In this document: piece by piece, positions 16,193-23,953 of the stretch
How positions within the stretch are numbered: the stretch's first letter is position 1
How the letters are laid out: each line of letters opens with the position of its first letter
Assembly: GCF_021391495.1 (NCBI RefSeq)
Contig: NZ_CP090063.1
Location: 7,874,001-7,938,000, forward strand
Direction of reading: 5' to 3'
DNA from: Amycolatopsis acidiphila
GTDB lineage: Bacteria; Actinomycetota; Actinomycetes; Mycobacteriales; Pseudonocardiaceae
DNA length: 64,000 nucleotides
Notes under the pieces: model-generated
Seen by the model: only the letters and a program-made list of their open reading frames with translations
Databases searched by the model: none
What the model was told of the DNA's origin: nothing
Program-made: the position numbers and the translations under genes

Positions 16193-16960
16193 GTGAGCAT
16201 CGGGTACCGAGAGCTGGCCTCGACCCTGCGCGATGCGATCCAGAAGGGCGACTACGGCCCGGACACGACGCTGCCCAAGCAGGAGGAGCTTGCCGCCGAG
16301 TACGGGGTCAACGTCAACACCGTCCGCAAGGCCATTGGCGTCCTGGAGGCTGAAGGGCTGGTCACTCCGATCCGCCGTCGTGGCACCGTCGTCCGTGCCC
16401 GGCCGCCCATGAAGCGCCTTGGTGCCGACAGGTATGCGAAGAGCAAGTGGAAGTACGGCGACACGGTCGCGTTCATCGCAGACCGCGAGGCATCCGGGCG
16501 TGAGTGGAAGCCCACCGACCAGACCCAGACCGTGAACAAGGTCGTCGCGGACAAGGAGATAGCGGACGCCCTGGGCGTCATGGTCGGCTCGCCCGTGTAC
16601 GAGCGCGCCCGCCTGGTCAGGGACGCAGGACACCCGACCCACACGCTGACCAGCTACTACCGTCCCGCTGATGTCGAGGGCACCCGGTTGGTCGACCCCA
16701 CTCCCGGCCCGGCCGGCCGAGGCGGCGGCTTCCTGGTGTTGACACTTCAGGGGCTGGAGCCCGACACCATCACCGAGACCTTCTACTCGCGCATGCCCAC
16801 CCCGGCCGAGGTCGAACAGCTCGAACTTCCCGCCGGTGAGCCGGTGATGATCCTGCAACGCCGCACGTTCACCGAAGACGGTCGCGTGATCGAGTTCGCC
16901 CGAGGCGTGCACGCCGCGAGCCGCTTCTCCTGGTCGTATACCTTCAAGATTCCCGACTGA
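16193..16960 (+). CDS. GntR/UTRA regulator (KorSA-like)
   Basis: This 255-residue protein has an N-terminal GntR winged helix (LRDAIQKGDYGPDTTLPKQE, then AAEYGVNVNTVRKAIGVLEA) and a C-terminal UTRA ligand-binding domain with TSYYRPADVEGTRL and LPAGEPVMILQRRTF. KorSA of pSAM2 is a GntR repressor of pra, and this divergent gene next to pra is the natural counterpart. The GTG start follows GAAGGAGG. Two inverted repeats lie between it and pra. AICE-2 has no homologue and uses an XRE/TPR protein instead. The ligand is unknown. Confidence 0.8.
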   Translation: MSIGYRELASTLRDAIQKGDYGPDTTLPKQEELAAEYGVNVNTVRKAIGVLEAEGLVTPIRRRGTVVRARPPMKRLGADRYAKSKWKYGDTVAFIADREASGREWKPTDQTQTVNKVVADKEIADALGVMVGSPVYERARLVRDAGHPTHTLTSYYRPADVEGTRLVDPTPGPAGRGGGFLVLTLQGLEPDTITETFYSRMPTPAEVEQLELPAGEPVMILQRRTFTEDGRVIEFARGVHAASRFSWSYTFKIPD

Positions 16961-16975
16961 CCAGGAGCTTCACCG

Positions 16976-17641
16976 ATGCCCGAGCGTTCGACCCACATCC
17001 CGGACGAGCTACGCACCGACGTCGAAACGCTCTGGAACTACCACGACATGCACCACGAGCTCCGGCCCACCGACGTCGGCATCGGACTCGGCAGCCACGA
17101 CCTCGGCGTCGCGACCTACACCGCCGAGCTGTACCACCAGGGCATGTTCCCGCTCATCGTCTTCACCGGGGCGAACGCCCCCACGACGATCGAGCGCTTC
17201 CCGCGGGGCGAAGCCGTCCACTACCGCGAAGAGGCTTTACGGCTCGGCGTCCCCGACGAGGCGATCCTCATCGAGACCGAGGCGGGCAACACTGGGGACA
17301 ACATCACTCTCACCCGGCGACTGCTGGAGGAGCGGGATATCAAGGTCCGGTCCGTGACGCTGATCAGCCGTCCGTACCAGCAGCGCAGAGCGTACGCGAC
17401 CTGTAAGAAGCTCTGGCCCCAGGTCGACGTCGTTTGCGCGTCTCGGCCGCAGCCGTTGGATGAGTACGTCGAGTCCATTGGGGATGTGGACCGGGTGATC
17501 AACATGCTCGTCGGGGATACGCAGAGGATTACGGTCTACGCGGAGCGTGGCTATTCGATAGCGCAACGCATGTCCCAGTCGGTTCTCTTCGCCTTCCAAA
17601 GACTTTCCCAAGCTGGGTACACGAAGCGACTAATAGCCTAA
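16976..17641 (+). CDS. YdcF/DUF218-family protein
   Basis: This 221-residue protein shows the YdcF/ElyC-like fold: the opening strand GIGLGSHDLGVATYTAELY, then LIVFTGANAP, ETEAGNTGDNITLTRRLL, and SVTLISRPYQQRRAYATCKK. Members bind nucleotides or act on lipid carriers; the soluble version here has no transmembrane helix. It starts 15 bases after the GntR/UTRA gene and is surely co-transcribed. In pSAM2 this position is held by the Nudix immunity factor Pif, so a regulatory or entry-exclusion role is conceivable, but this is inference. Confidence 0.75.
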   Translation: MPERSTHIPDELRTDVETLWNYHDMHHELRPTDVGIGLGSHDLGVATYTAELYHQGMFPLIVFTGANAPTTIERFPRGEAVHYREEALRLGVPDEAILIETEAGNTGDNITLTRRLLEERDIKVRSVTLISRPYQQRRAYATCKKLWPQVDVVCASRPQPLDEYVESIGDVDRVINMLVGDTQRITVYAERGYSIAQRMSQSVLFAFQRLSQAGYTKRLIA

Positions 17642-17674
17642 CTTCGCGAGTGAGAATACGGTCGGCGCGGCCAA

Positions 17675-19468
17675 CTACTTCTGGACATTCGTCGCCGCAC
17701 CCTTTTTTGTGTGCACTAGCCTGAAGGTAATCCCTTTTCCCTTGAGTTCCTGCCGGGTCGTTATGACTTCCCTTCTTGCAATGTGTGAAGGTAGTTCTGT
17801 TTCGAAGGTTTCGCGAGTGAAATCAGTTTTCGTCGCGGCTAGTACGACGTAACACCTTTCCTGTGCGTCGAATAGTGCCAGGAATTGCTCTTCGGTCAGA
17901 GTAGAACTTGAATTCTCGGCGTTTGCGGCCCACTCTTTGTAGTAAGCTCGAAGCTGAGACTTTTCGTGCTTCAGGTCAGATTCAATCACGTCTGCCGCTG
18001 TGGCAATCTGCGAGCAGGCGTCCCGCATCTTGGCATCAAATCCGTCCTTTACCTGGATGACGTAGAGGACGCCCGAGGCTTGATCCTGTAACAACAGATC
18101 GAATAGTTCGATCTTGCCCCTATCGCTGACTGCAAAGATCTTGTCACCGTAATAGTAGTTCTCCGCAGTAGCCTGATTTCGGTTGAAGCCGTCCTCATCC
18201 TTGGCAGTCCAGGGCTTCTTTCCTGGAAGATCACTCAACAATATCCGGTCCGGCGCATCAAAGGTCTCTTCCAGAAAGTCAGTCTTGAGGTTTTCAAGGA
18301 ACGTTCCTTGGCTGCGGTACCAGATCTTGTCTAGCAAAAAATAGGTATCACCATTAGATTGCACCTGAGCGTGGAAGTACTTGTGCAACTCGTGCACGAC
18401 TCGATGCGATTCGTTGTCTTCATCGGCAGGAAGATAGCTAAGTCGCATCGACTTAACCTTTTCGTAGAAGAGTCGCGAGTCCTCTAAAATTTCCACCCGA
18501 AGTTTGTCCAGTAAGATATTTCTGAGGTGTTCTTTCTCTGGTGGATCGGCAGCTAGTATGGGCCACCTGCCGAGCTTGAAGCTGGTTCCAGCATAGTACT
18601 GGGCCACATCTTCTGGATCGCAGATGTCGAGATCAATGCTTTTGCCCTCGACCAAATACAATCGAAATTCCTCGATTAGTCGTCTATTTAGCTGCTCCCT
18701 ATGCCCTTTAGGCTTAACGGGATACAGACTGTCGAGAAACGAGAGCTCGAGAGCATGTTCCTTTGTAGGCTCAGGGAGTGCCTCTAGTTCATGCACAAGC
18801 GAGATTAGTTGCCGTAGATCTAGGCTTTTCCTGAGCACGAAGGAGGACTTTAACTCCAGCGCGGGAGGCCTATTGGGGTCGATAATCGCACGGAGGTAAC
18901 TCTTCGGTCCGAGCCTGGTGCTATCGAGACGACCAACGAGTCGCTTCCAAACCTTGCCAAATGACTCGCTCTTTGAGATCGAATATCCATATCGATAAGT
19001 TTCTGTCCTGCCTGTCCGCGGCCCGGTAATCTCCCTGACATCAGCTTCTTTAAAATTGTTTGCTATCAGCTTTTTCGCGGTATCGAAGGCGAAGCTGTAA
19101 TCTACGTAATCGCTTAGGATTCTATACCCGTTGCCAGATGTGATCGCAAATAGCGAGCTTTTGGTTGCGATGAAAAGGCATACATCAAGCGAACTGCGGA
19201 AGAACTTTTCTTCGTCCTCTTCTGAGGCTAGGTAACTCTTCAGGAAAGGCAGCAATCCACGTGACCAGGCTGATCGAACCCAGAGTTGCAGTTCAACAGA
19301 TGCAAACGGTTGATCAGTTTGGATCTGCTCAAGCTTTTGGTACTGCGATGGATTACCTTTTCTGAGTTCGGAATACCGAGAAAGGATATGATCGACAGTT
19401 TGCACGGGTGTTTCGTCGTCTTCGACGACCAACTTCCAGATCGCGTTGTTCGATCGTTTTGAACTCAC
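17675..19468 (-). CDS. TIGR04141/DUF6119-like sporadically distributed protein
   Basis: This protein of about 597 residues has the late motif region of the TIGR04141 family: FNRNQATAENYYYGDK, then IELFDLLLQD and LYVIQVKDGFDAKMRDACSQ, followed by an Ile/Ala-rich helix. The Glu/Asp in IELFDLL with QVK resembles a PD-(D/E)xK-type nuclease core, but this is not proven. The family is patchily distributed and often found on islands and near restriction genes. The region is visibly richer in A/T than its neighbours, indicating foreign origin. The start is the GTG at 19468, with AGGTGG upstream. The stop lies 34 bases from the convergent YdcF gene. Confidence 0.6.
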   Translation of the reverse strand: MSSKRSNNAIWKLVVEDDETPVQTVDHILSRYSELRKGNPSQYQKLEQIQTDQPFASVELQLWVRSAWSRGLLPFLKSYLASEEDEEKFFRSSLDVCLFIATKSSLFAITSGNGYRILSDYVDYSFAFDTAKKLIANNFKEADVREITGPRTGRTETYRYGYSISKSESFGKVWKRLVGRLDSTRLGPKSYLRAIIDPNRPPALELKSSFVLRKSLDLRQLISLVHELEALPEPTKEHALELSFLDSLYPVKPKGHREQLNRRLIEEFRLYLVEGKSIDLDICDPEDVAQYYAGTSFKLGRWPILAADPPEKEHLRNILLDKLRVEILEDSRLFYEKVKSMRLSYLPADEDNESHRVVHELHKYFHAQVQSNGDTYFLLDKIWYRSQGTFLENLKTDFLEETFDAPDRILLSDLPGKKPWTAKDEDGFNRNQATAENYYYGDKIFAVSDRGKIELFDLLLQDQASGVLYVIQVKDGFDAKMRDACSQIATAADVIESDLKHEKSQLRAYYKEWAANAENSSSTLTEEQFLALFDAQERCYVVLAATKTDFTRETFETELPSHIARREVITTRQELKGKGITFRLVHTKKGAATNVQK

Positions 19469-19605
19469 GCCCACCTCGCCCCGTCGCGACACGTCACTGT
19501 TCGTGTATGAGTTATCGCGTTCCGGAGGCCGGGTTGTTACGGCCTGCGCTGGTAGTGTTACCAATCGTTGCTCATGTGAGATCAACAATCGTTTGGCGGT
19601 TTAGG

Positions 19606-19692
19606 TGCCGAACTTGGCTCTATGGGATCAAGAGCGGCGCGCAAGCGCGCCGCACGGCCACTCGGCCTGCCGCTCCGCTCCGGCCGGCGGCC
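19606..19692 (+). repeat. 85-bp repeat, copy A (shared by both AICEs)
   Basis: The segment runs from TGCCGAACTTGGCTC through the hairpin GGCGCGCAAGCGCGCC to GGCCGGCGGCC. A near copy is found reversed at 47815-47900 in AICE-2, and a shorter one at 21112-21165. It separates cargo genes from the element-end gene in both AICEs. It contains no plausible gene. Confidence 0.7.
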
Positions 19693-19715
19693 GCGGTTGC
19701 AGCTAGCGTCCTCTC

Positions 19716-20339
19716 ATGACCGACGACTCAGAGTCGAGCGAACCACCAGCGTGGCCGATCACGGTGGAAGCGCCACCGGTGACGCTCGTGGGGTGGCCAT
19801 CCTTCGCCGACGATGCGCGCATGTTGATGGCGCTGGGCGCCGTCGTACGCGGTGCATCGAAAATCGACTACGTGCTACGAGACCTGTACTGTGCGCTTGT
19901 TGGTAGCGCATATGCGGCCGTCACAGCGGGTGGATCGATGACGAGCTGGCTCCTTGGCGAGTGCGATGCCCTGGTCAAGTCGAATCGTGAGACCGGTTCT
20001 GAGGGTCGCGGCCGGTTGCTGCAGTTGATCAGCGAGGTCAGGTCGCTGGCGAGCGAGCGGAACCGTTTCGTTCACGACGTCTGGGTGACAGGTCTCACCC
20101 CGGGGCACCGGCTGATGCGGAGTCGCAATTCGCGTTACGAGATGGACGTTCGGGCCGTGCACCTGGACGACTTGGTGAGAGTCGCGAACGGCTTCGAACG
20201 CTCAGCCGTCGCGGTAAGCACTTGGATCGTCGAAAACTTGGGGTATCAGGCAGCTGGGTTCGGGAGCCAATTGCGGTTCGATGAAGAGGACAAACGACGC
20301 TCCGACACGGACCCTGACGCCGGTCAAGGAGCTGGGTAG
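19716..20339 (+). CDS. Hypothetical protein with HEPN-like RNxxxH motif
   Basis: This 207-residue protein is mostly helical. The segment SLASERNRFVHDVWV contains Arg115-x4-His120, the R-x(4-6)-H signature of HEPN ribonucleases, preceded by a long helix as in that fold. The rest (RMLMALGAVVRGASKIDYVL and a C-terminal LDDLVRVANGFERSA) also fits a four-helix bundle. It lies between the 85-bp repeat and the large palindrome near the end of AICE-1. No antitoxin-like partner is obvious. A HEPN role is an inference from one motif. Confidence 0.5.
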   Translation: MTDDSESSEPPAWPITVEAPPVTLVGWPSFADDARMLMALGAVVRGASKIDYVLRDLYCALVGSAYAAVTAGGSMTSWLLGECDALVKSNRETGSEGRGRLLQLISEVRSLASERNRFVHDVWVTGLTPGHRLMRSRNSRYEMDVRAVHLDDLVRVANGFERSAVAVSTWIVENLGYQAAGFGSQLRFDEEDKRRSDTDPDAGQGAG

Positions 20340-20351
20340 AGCCATCCCGGC

Positions 20352-20490
20352 GATCTCCTCACGGCGCGCCCGAGGGCAGCCAGACCGGGCGGCACCGGCC
20401 AAGGGCGCTTCGCGGCCTCCGGCAGACCCTTGACCGGCACCACCCGGCCCGGCAGGGATGAACCCGCGCCGCGAGGAAATCACCTCAGCA
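20352..20490. repeat. Large imperfect palindrome near the AICE-1 right end
   Basis: Arms of about 55 bases fold back around the loop-side sequence GGGCGCTTCGCGGCCTCCGG; paired segments include GATCTCCTCACGGCGCG with CGCGCCGCGAGGAAATC and ACCGGCCAAGGG with CCCTTGACCGG. The same structure occurs reversed in AICE-2 at 47044-47185, at the matching place inside the end opposite int. It is a candidate cis-acting transfer locus (clt) or single-strand origin. Open frames across it are accidental. Confidence 0.6.
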
Positions 20491-20692
20491 GGGGAAAGGT
20501 TGGGAAGAAGACGGTCGGGTGCGTGTGCCATTAGCGTGCCATTAAGGCCGGTCAACGGCGGCCACCCCGAGGAAGACTCGACCGCAGGTCAGAGGCACCA
20601 TCCTGCATGATCAAGCCGGTTCCCAAGCTGAATACGCAGAATTGGGCATCGTTATTGCCTCACCCACGGGCTAGAGTGCCCTTGTTGGTGGG

Positions 20693-20890
20693 TTGAGCCC
20701 GGCGATCAGCTGGGTCTCGACGCTGCTCGCTCTCCTGTTGATCCTGAACGTCGCTTCCAACCTCGACCTCCACAAGCTAGCGAGGAAGGCGGCCAAGCGG
20801 ATGAAGAAGATCATCGAGAAGTACGTGGCGCTGGTACCTGCTGCGATGAAGGTTGGTGTCCTGCACCTGCTCATGGCAGCGTCGAGCTGA
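20693..20890 (+). CDS. Possible small membrane protein
   Basis: A 65-codon frame from a TTG encodes a hydrophobic N-terminus (ISWVSTLLALLLILNV), then a basic helix (KLARKAAKRMKKIIEKY), then another hydrophobic stretch, an amphipathic pattern like small holin-like or toxin peptides. There is no clear ribosome-binding site and no copy in AICE-2. It is the only coding candidate between the palindrome and the right att site of AICE-1. Confidence 0.3.
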   Translation: MSPAISWVSTLLALLLILNVASNLDLHKLARKAAKRMKKIIEKYVALVPAAMKVGVLHLLMAASS

Positions 20891-20910
20891 GTCCACCAAC
20901 GCACGTTGCA

Positions 20911-20943
20911 GCAAGATCATCTCCCCGCTTTTTCCCCGCAAAA
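20911..20943. repeat. Possible integrase arm-site repeat, right copy
   Basis: GCAAGATCATCTCCCCGCTT is repeated at the int 3' end (from 9779), each followed by a second CCCCGC. The position near att on both sides of AICE-1 suggests arm-type binding sites for Int. Confidence 0.4.
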
Positions 20944-21058
20944 CGATGACAGACACCGAGAAGCTGCCAGATTCAGCGAGCGTTTGCGTTCGCTATCCGG
21001 GCAGCCCATGGGTACCGCCGACAAGCGACGGCAGACGACCAGTGGCACAGTCATCTAC

Positions 21059-21095
21059 TCCGTAGGTTCTGGGTTCGAGCCCCAGGCGGCCCACT
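21059..21095 (+). repeat. Right attachment site of AICE-1
   Basis: These 37 bases repeat 9708-9744 exactly: TCCGTAGGTTCTGGG, the T loop TTCGAGC and CCCAGGCGGCCCACT. They are the 3' end of tRNA-Lys without its 5' half. The bases 20891-21058 on the element side hold the possible arm-site repeat and no recognisable gene. Confidence 0.8.
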
Positions 21096-21111
21096 TCTAG
21101 CCCTGCTCAGA

Positions 21112-21165
21112 GCGCGCCGCAGGCCGCTCGGCCTGCCGCTCCGCTTCGGCCACCGGCCCGCCGGC
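21112..21165 (+). repeat. 85-bp repeat, partial copy C outside AICE-1
   Basis: GCGCGCCGCAGGCCGCTCGG followed by CCTGCCGCTCCGCTTCGGCC matches the second half of copies A and B. It lies 17 bases outside the right att repeat, so this repeat also exists in chromosomal DNA or marks an older insertion. Confidence 0.5.
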
Positions 21166-21434
21166 TACCACTCTTGATCGGCTTGCGAATCGAGCGACTT
21201 CGGCACGTGCACTGCTCGGAGCGATCCGTCAGCGTGGTACCGGCCTTCTGCTTCGCCGATCAGCCGCACCGCACGAGGAAACACCGCTGGCGTGCTCCTC
21301 GACGGCAGCAGCGGACGGCCGTGCAGGACCGCCCACGCCTCTCGTCGCAACCGGCGAAAGCTCTCCCACCCATGGTCAGTAGCCGCGACCTCGTCAACCG
21401 CCGTTCTGACAGCCCCCCGTGAACGCGGTCAACG
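21165..21434 (-). pseudogene. C-terminal fragment of an unrecognised gene
   Basis: An open frame without a good start reads HGWESFRRLRREAWAVLHGR, continues with LLPSRSTPAVFPRAVRLIGE and ends KSLDSQADQEW. The composition is protein-like, but an in-frame stop lies about 80 codons upstream of the end and only a TTG is available. It adjoins the AICE-1 right end, so it may be a gene truncated by rearrangement. The remainder to 21597 shows nothing else. Confidence 0.35.
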
Positions 21435-21597
21435 CCCATACCCGGTCGTCACTCCACCCGCAACGCGCCGCCACCAATTGCGCTAGCACATGCTAAGAGC
21501 TGTCGCCTCCACAACGACCTCGCCGATCACAGCCGGCAGATCGCGTCCTAGATCCTTCACCTCGACCCACATCCGCCCAAGACAGTGCGGCGACCTG

Positions 21598-22002
21598 CTA
21601 GGTGTCGCGGATGGTCACGCTCCAATGGACACCGTCCGAGGCGTAGACGTAGAGGAAGTAGTTTCCGCGCTGCCAGCCAGGCGCCACGTCGGCTCCGGGG
21701 CGGTATCGCTCTACGACTGTCACATTCGAGAAAGGGTCGCGACCGGTTGTCATGAGGTCGATGGAGAAGTAGCAGTCATCAGGCCGGCAGGCGTGCGCAC
21801 CTTCGGCCGGCAGTGTCCAGTCGACATCGTATGAGCCGTCCAGGGGGAAGGGATTCGACCGGGCGGTGCCGTATCCCTCGACGCTGATGATCGTGCCCGG
21901 AGGAGGGCTGGACCTGCCTTGGATCAAGGGCGCCGCGGTGACGGACTCGCAGGCCGTGAGTGCGAGCACGAGCGTGGCGAGAACGAGCAAGTGAGCGCGC
22001 AT
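21598..22002 (-). CDS. Small secreted lipoprotein
   Basis: This 134-residue protein has a type II signal peptide: MRAHLLVLATLVLALTACES, with lipobox LTAC and Cys18 as lipidation site. The mature part has a Cys pair in HACRPDDCYF, likely a disulfide, and an immunoglobulin-like beta pattern (YDVDWTLPAEG, NYFLYVYASDGVHWSVTIRDT). No family is recognised. It stands alone and is probably exported and anchored to the membrane. Confidence 0.65.
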   Translation of the reverse strand: MRAHLLVLATLVLALTACESVTAAPLIQGRSSPPPGTIISVEGYGTARSNPFPLDGSYDVDWTLPAEGAHACRPDDCYFSIDLMTTGRDPFSNVTVVERYRPGADVAPGWQRGNYFLYVYASDGVHWSVTIRDT

Positions 22003-22144
22003 GCCAAGGCTCCTGACTCCGAGAAGCTGATCACGGTGCGACCCTCAGTGTGCTGCCTCGCGAGGCAGGTGTCAGCTCTCCGATCAGCGCGACCTCGGCG
22101 CTGTCAGATCGACCTCGAGCGCGACGAACGACGGGACGCTGTCA

Positions 22145-22406
22145 GTGCCACTCGACCACGAGCTCGGCAAATGGGAGCGGCGCGCTAGAGAACGGCACCC
22201 CGCGAACCTGGTCGGGTTCCTGCTCGAAGACGACAACTCGATCCTGACCGACAACGCGGTCGCGGCGAACCGGCTCAAGCATGTCGTCGACCGGCCCAGG
22301 GGACGCCCTGCACTTCGACGGCAGCGTGGAGAAGTTCAGCGAGAAATTCCCGGTGCCCCTGCGGATCGAGGTCACGCGGACACGAGGCGTTCTGGGTTCC
22401 GACTAG
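22145..22406 (+). pseudogene. Frameshifted remnant, unrecognised family
   Basis: One frame reads RHPANLVGFLLEDDNSILTD and then AANRLKHVVDRP; after an apparent one-base insertion near 22300 a second frame continues DALHFDGSVEKFSEKFPVPL and ends VTRTRGVLGSD before a stop. Together they look like one degraded protein of about 87 residues. No family could be named. Confidence 0.35.
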
Positions 22407-22453
22407 CCCGCGTCGCGCACTACAGCTGAAGCCAGACCTGGACCGCCTGACGC

Positions 22454-22570
22454 CTACCTGTTCGGCGGCGGCGGGACAGGGGGCGCCGGTGGCTCGGGCG
22501 GCGGGGGTGGCGCCGGTGGCTCGGGTGGTTGCGGCGGCTGCGGTTCGGGTGGGGGCGTCGGCTGGACCAT
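22454..22570 (-). CDS. Short proline-rich peptide
   Basis: A 38-residue frame with ATG start and a strong GAGGAGG ribosome-binding site encodes MVQPTPPPEPQPPQPP followed by similar P/E/A repeats and PPPPNR. Nearly every second residue is proline. It may be a short secreted or scaffold peptide, or a repeat tract that happens to be open. The good ribosome-binding site favours a gene. Confidence 0.45.
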   Translation of the reverse strand: MVQPTPPPEPQPPQPPEPPAPPPPPEPPAPPVPPPPNR

Positions 22571-22634
22571 GGCTTCCTCCTCGATCGTCGTCCGTTTCCG
22601 GCTACCCGGCGCCCCGGCCATCTAAAATCGACGT

Positions 22635-22907
22635 ATGCGCGGACATCGTCCGGTGACCGAGGTACCCGACGTGGTGGGGTTGGGCGCCGAGGACGCCTGC
22701 GACATCGTCCGCCGCGCCGGGCTGGTGCCGCGCGGGCCCGAGGGCGAGGCCGAGCCGGCCCCCGGCATCGTCGTCGCGCAGGCGCCCATCGCGCCCGCGG
22801 GTGCTGAGCAGGGCAGCGAGGTCGTCCTCTGGACCCAGCTCGGCCCCGGTTCCGGTGCCGACACCACCCCGCCGCCCCGGCCCGAATCCGCGCTCCTGCC
22901 TGCCTGA
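22635..22907 (+). CDS. PASTA-domain protein
   Basis: This 90-residue protein has a single PASTA domain: VTEVPDVVGLGAEDACDIVR, then GLVPRGPEGE and GIVVAQAPIAPAGAEQGSEV, the beta-alpha-beta-beta pattern of penicillin-binding-protein and serine-kinase-associated domains. There is no signal peptide or transmembrane helix, so it is probably cytoplasmic and unrelated to cell-wall sensing. A short proline-rich tail follows. It precedes the inositol operon and is separated from it by that operon's promoter. Confidence 0.75.
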   Translation: MRGHRPVTEVPDVVGLGAEDACDIVRRAGLVPRGPEGEAEPAPGIVVAQAPIAPAGAEQGSEVVLWTQLGPGSGADTTPPPRPESALLPA

Positions 22908-22913
22908 GGGGTA

Positions 22914-22976
22914 TTGACAGCCCCCTGCGCCGCGCCGCATAGTGCTCGTACTAGAGCGCGCTAGTAGCGCGCGCTA
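22914..22976 (+). promoter_or_regulatory. Promoter and tandem operators of the inositol operon
   Basis: TTGACA (22914-22919) and CATAGT (22938-22943) form a spaced -35/-10 pair. Immediately downstream lie TAGAGCGCGCTA (22952-22963) and the perfect palindrome TAGCGCGCGCTA (22965-22976), 13 bases apart. Placement over the start region suggests repression by a regulator encoded elsewhere. Confidence 0.65.
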
Positions 22977-23005
22977 CCGGCGCCAGCACGAGGAGGTGTG
23001 CCGGG

Positions 23006-23953
23006 GTGAGCTTCGACCTCGTCACCATGGGCCGGATCGGGGTGGACATCTACCCGCTGCAGACCGGCGTCGGCCTGGAGGACGTGACCTCGTTCGGCAA
23101 GTACCTGGGCGGCACCGCCACGAACGTGGCCGTCGCGGCCGCGCGCTACGGGCAGAACTCGGCGGTGATCACGAAAACCGGCGCGGACCCGTTCGGCCGG
23201 TTCATCCACCGCGCGCTGCGGGGCTACGGCGTGGACGACCGGTTCGTCGGCACCAGCGAGCACCTGCCAACGCCCGTCACGTTCTGCGAGATCTTCCCGC
23301 CGGACGACTTTCCGCTGTACTTCTACCGTTTCCCGCAGGCGCCGGACCTGGATCTGCACCCCGGCGACGTCGACCTGGACGCGGTGCGCAGCGCGAAGAT
23401 CTTCTGGGTCACCGGCACCGGCCTGTCCGAGGAGCCCAGCCGTTCGACGACGCTGGCTGCGCTGGAAGCCCGTGGCCGCCGCGGCATCACCGTGCTGGAC
23501 CTGGACTACCGGCCGATGTTCTGGAAGTCCCGCGAGCAGGCCAGGGAATGGATCGGCAAAGCGCTCGATCACGTGACCGTCGCCGTCGGGAACCTCGACG
23601 AGTGCGACACCGCGGTCGCCACGCGCGAGCCCAGCGAAGCGGCGAAAGCTTTGCGAGACAGGGGAATCTCGCTCGCCGTCGTGAAGCAGGGGCCCAAGGG
23701 CGTGCTCGCGGTGGACGACGCCGGCACGGTGGAGGTGCCGCCGGTGCCGGTCGAGGTGGTCAACGGTCTGGGCGCAGGCGACGCCTTCGGTGGCGCGCTG
23801 TGTCACGGGCTGCTCGCCGGCTGGGACGTCGCACGGATCATGCGCTTCGCCAACGCCGCGGGGTCGTATGTGGCGGGCCGGCTCGCGTGCTCGGACGCCA
23901 TGCCCACCGAAGCACAGGTCCTGGCGAAGCTCGAAGAGGTCGGGAGTGTCTGA
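23006..23953 (+). CDS. iolC: 5-dehydro-2-deoxygluconokinase IolC
   Basis: This 315-residue PfkB-family kinase phosphorylates 2-deoxy-5-keto-gluconate, the ring-opened intermediate of myo-inositol breakdown. The N-terminal DLVTMGRIGVDIYPLQTGVG is typical of IolC, the GG switch is in GKYLGGTATNVA, and the catalytic base is in NGLGAGDAFGGAL. The GTG start follows AGGAGG. It is the first gene after the operator-bearing promoter, and its stop overlaps the next gene's GTG. Confidence 0.88.
   Translation: MSFDLVTMGRIGVDIYPLQTGVGLEDVTSFGKYLGGTATNVAVAAARYGQNSAVITKTGADPFGRFIHRALRGYGVDDRFVGTSEHLPTPVTFCEIFPPDDFPLYFYRFPQAPDLDLHPGDVDLDAVRSAKIFWVTGTGLSEEPSRSTTLAALEARGRRGITVLDLDYRPMFWKSREQAREWIGKALDHVTVAVGNLDECDTAVATREPSEAAKALRDRGISLAVVKQGPKGVLAVDDAGTVEVPPVPVEVVNGLGAGDAFGGALCHGLLAGWDVARIMRFANAAGSYVAGRLACSDAMPTEAQVLAKLEEVGSV

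Larger units (their letters stand above)
9708..21095 (-). mobile_element. AICE-1: pSAM2-type integrative and conjugative element
   Basis: The element is bounded by 37-bp direct repeats of a tRNA-Lys 3' end, about 11.4 kb apart. It holds a complete minus-strand core: pra, small gntR, two zinc-ribbon genes, traB, small gene, repSA, xis, int. A divergent GntR/UTRA-YdcF pair is followed by cargo (DUF6119-like and HEPN-like genes) and a large palindrome. All core genes are open, so the element could be functional. Confidence 0.85.

Noticed and set aside
22454..22570. Tandem GGTGGCTCGGGCGG-like repeat as a minisatellite
   Set aside because: The units are short and irregular; the reverse strand encodes a proline-rich peptide with a good ribosome-binding site, so it is listed as a possible gene.
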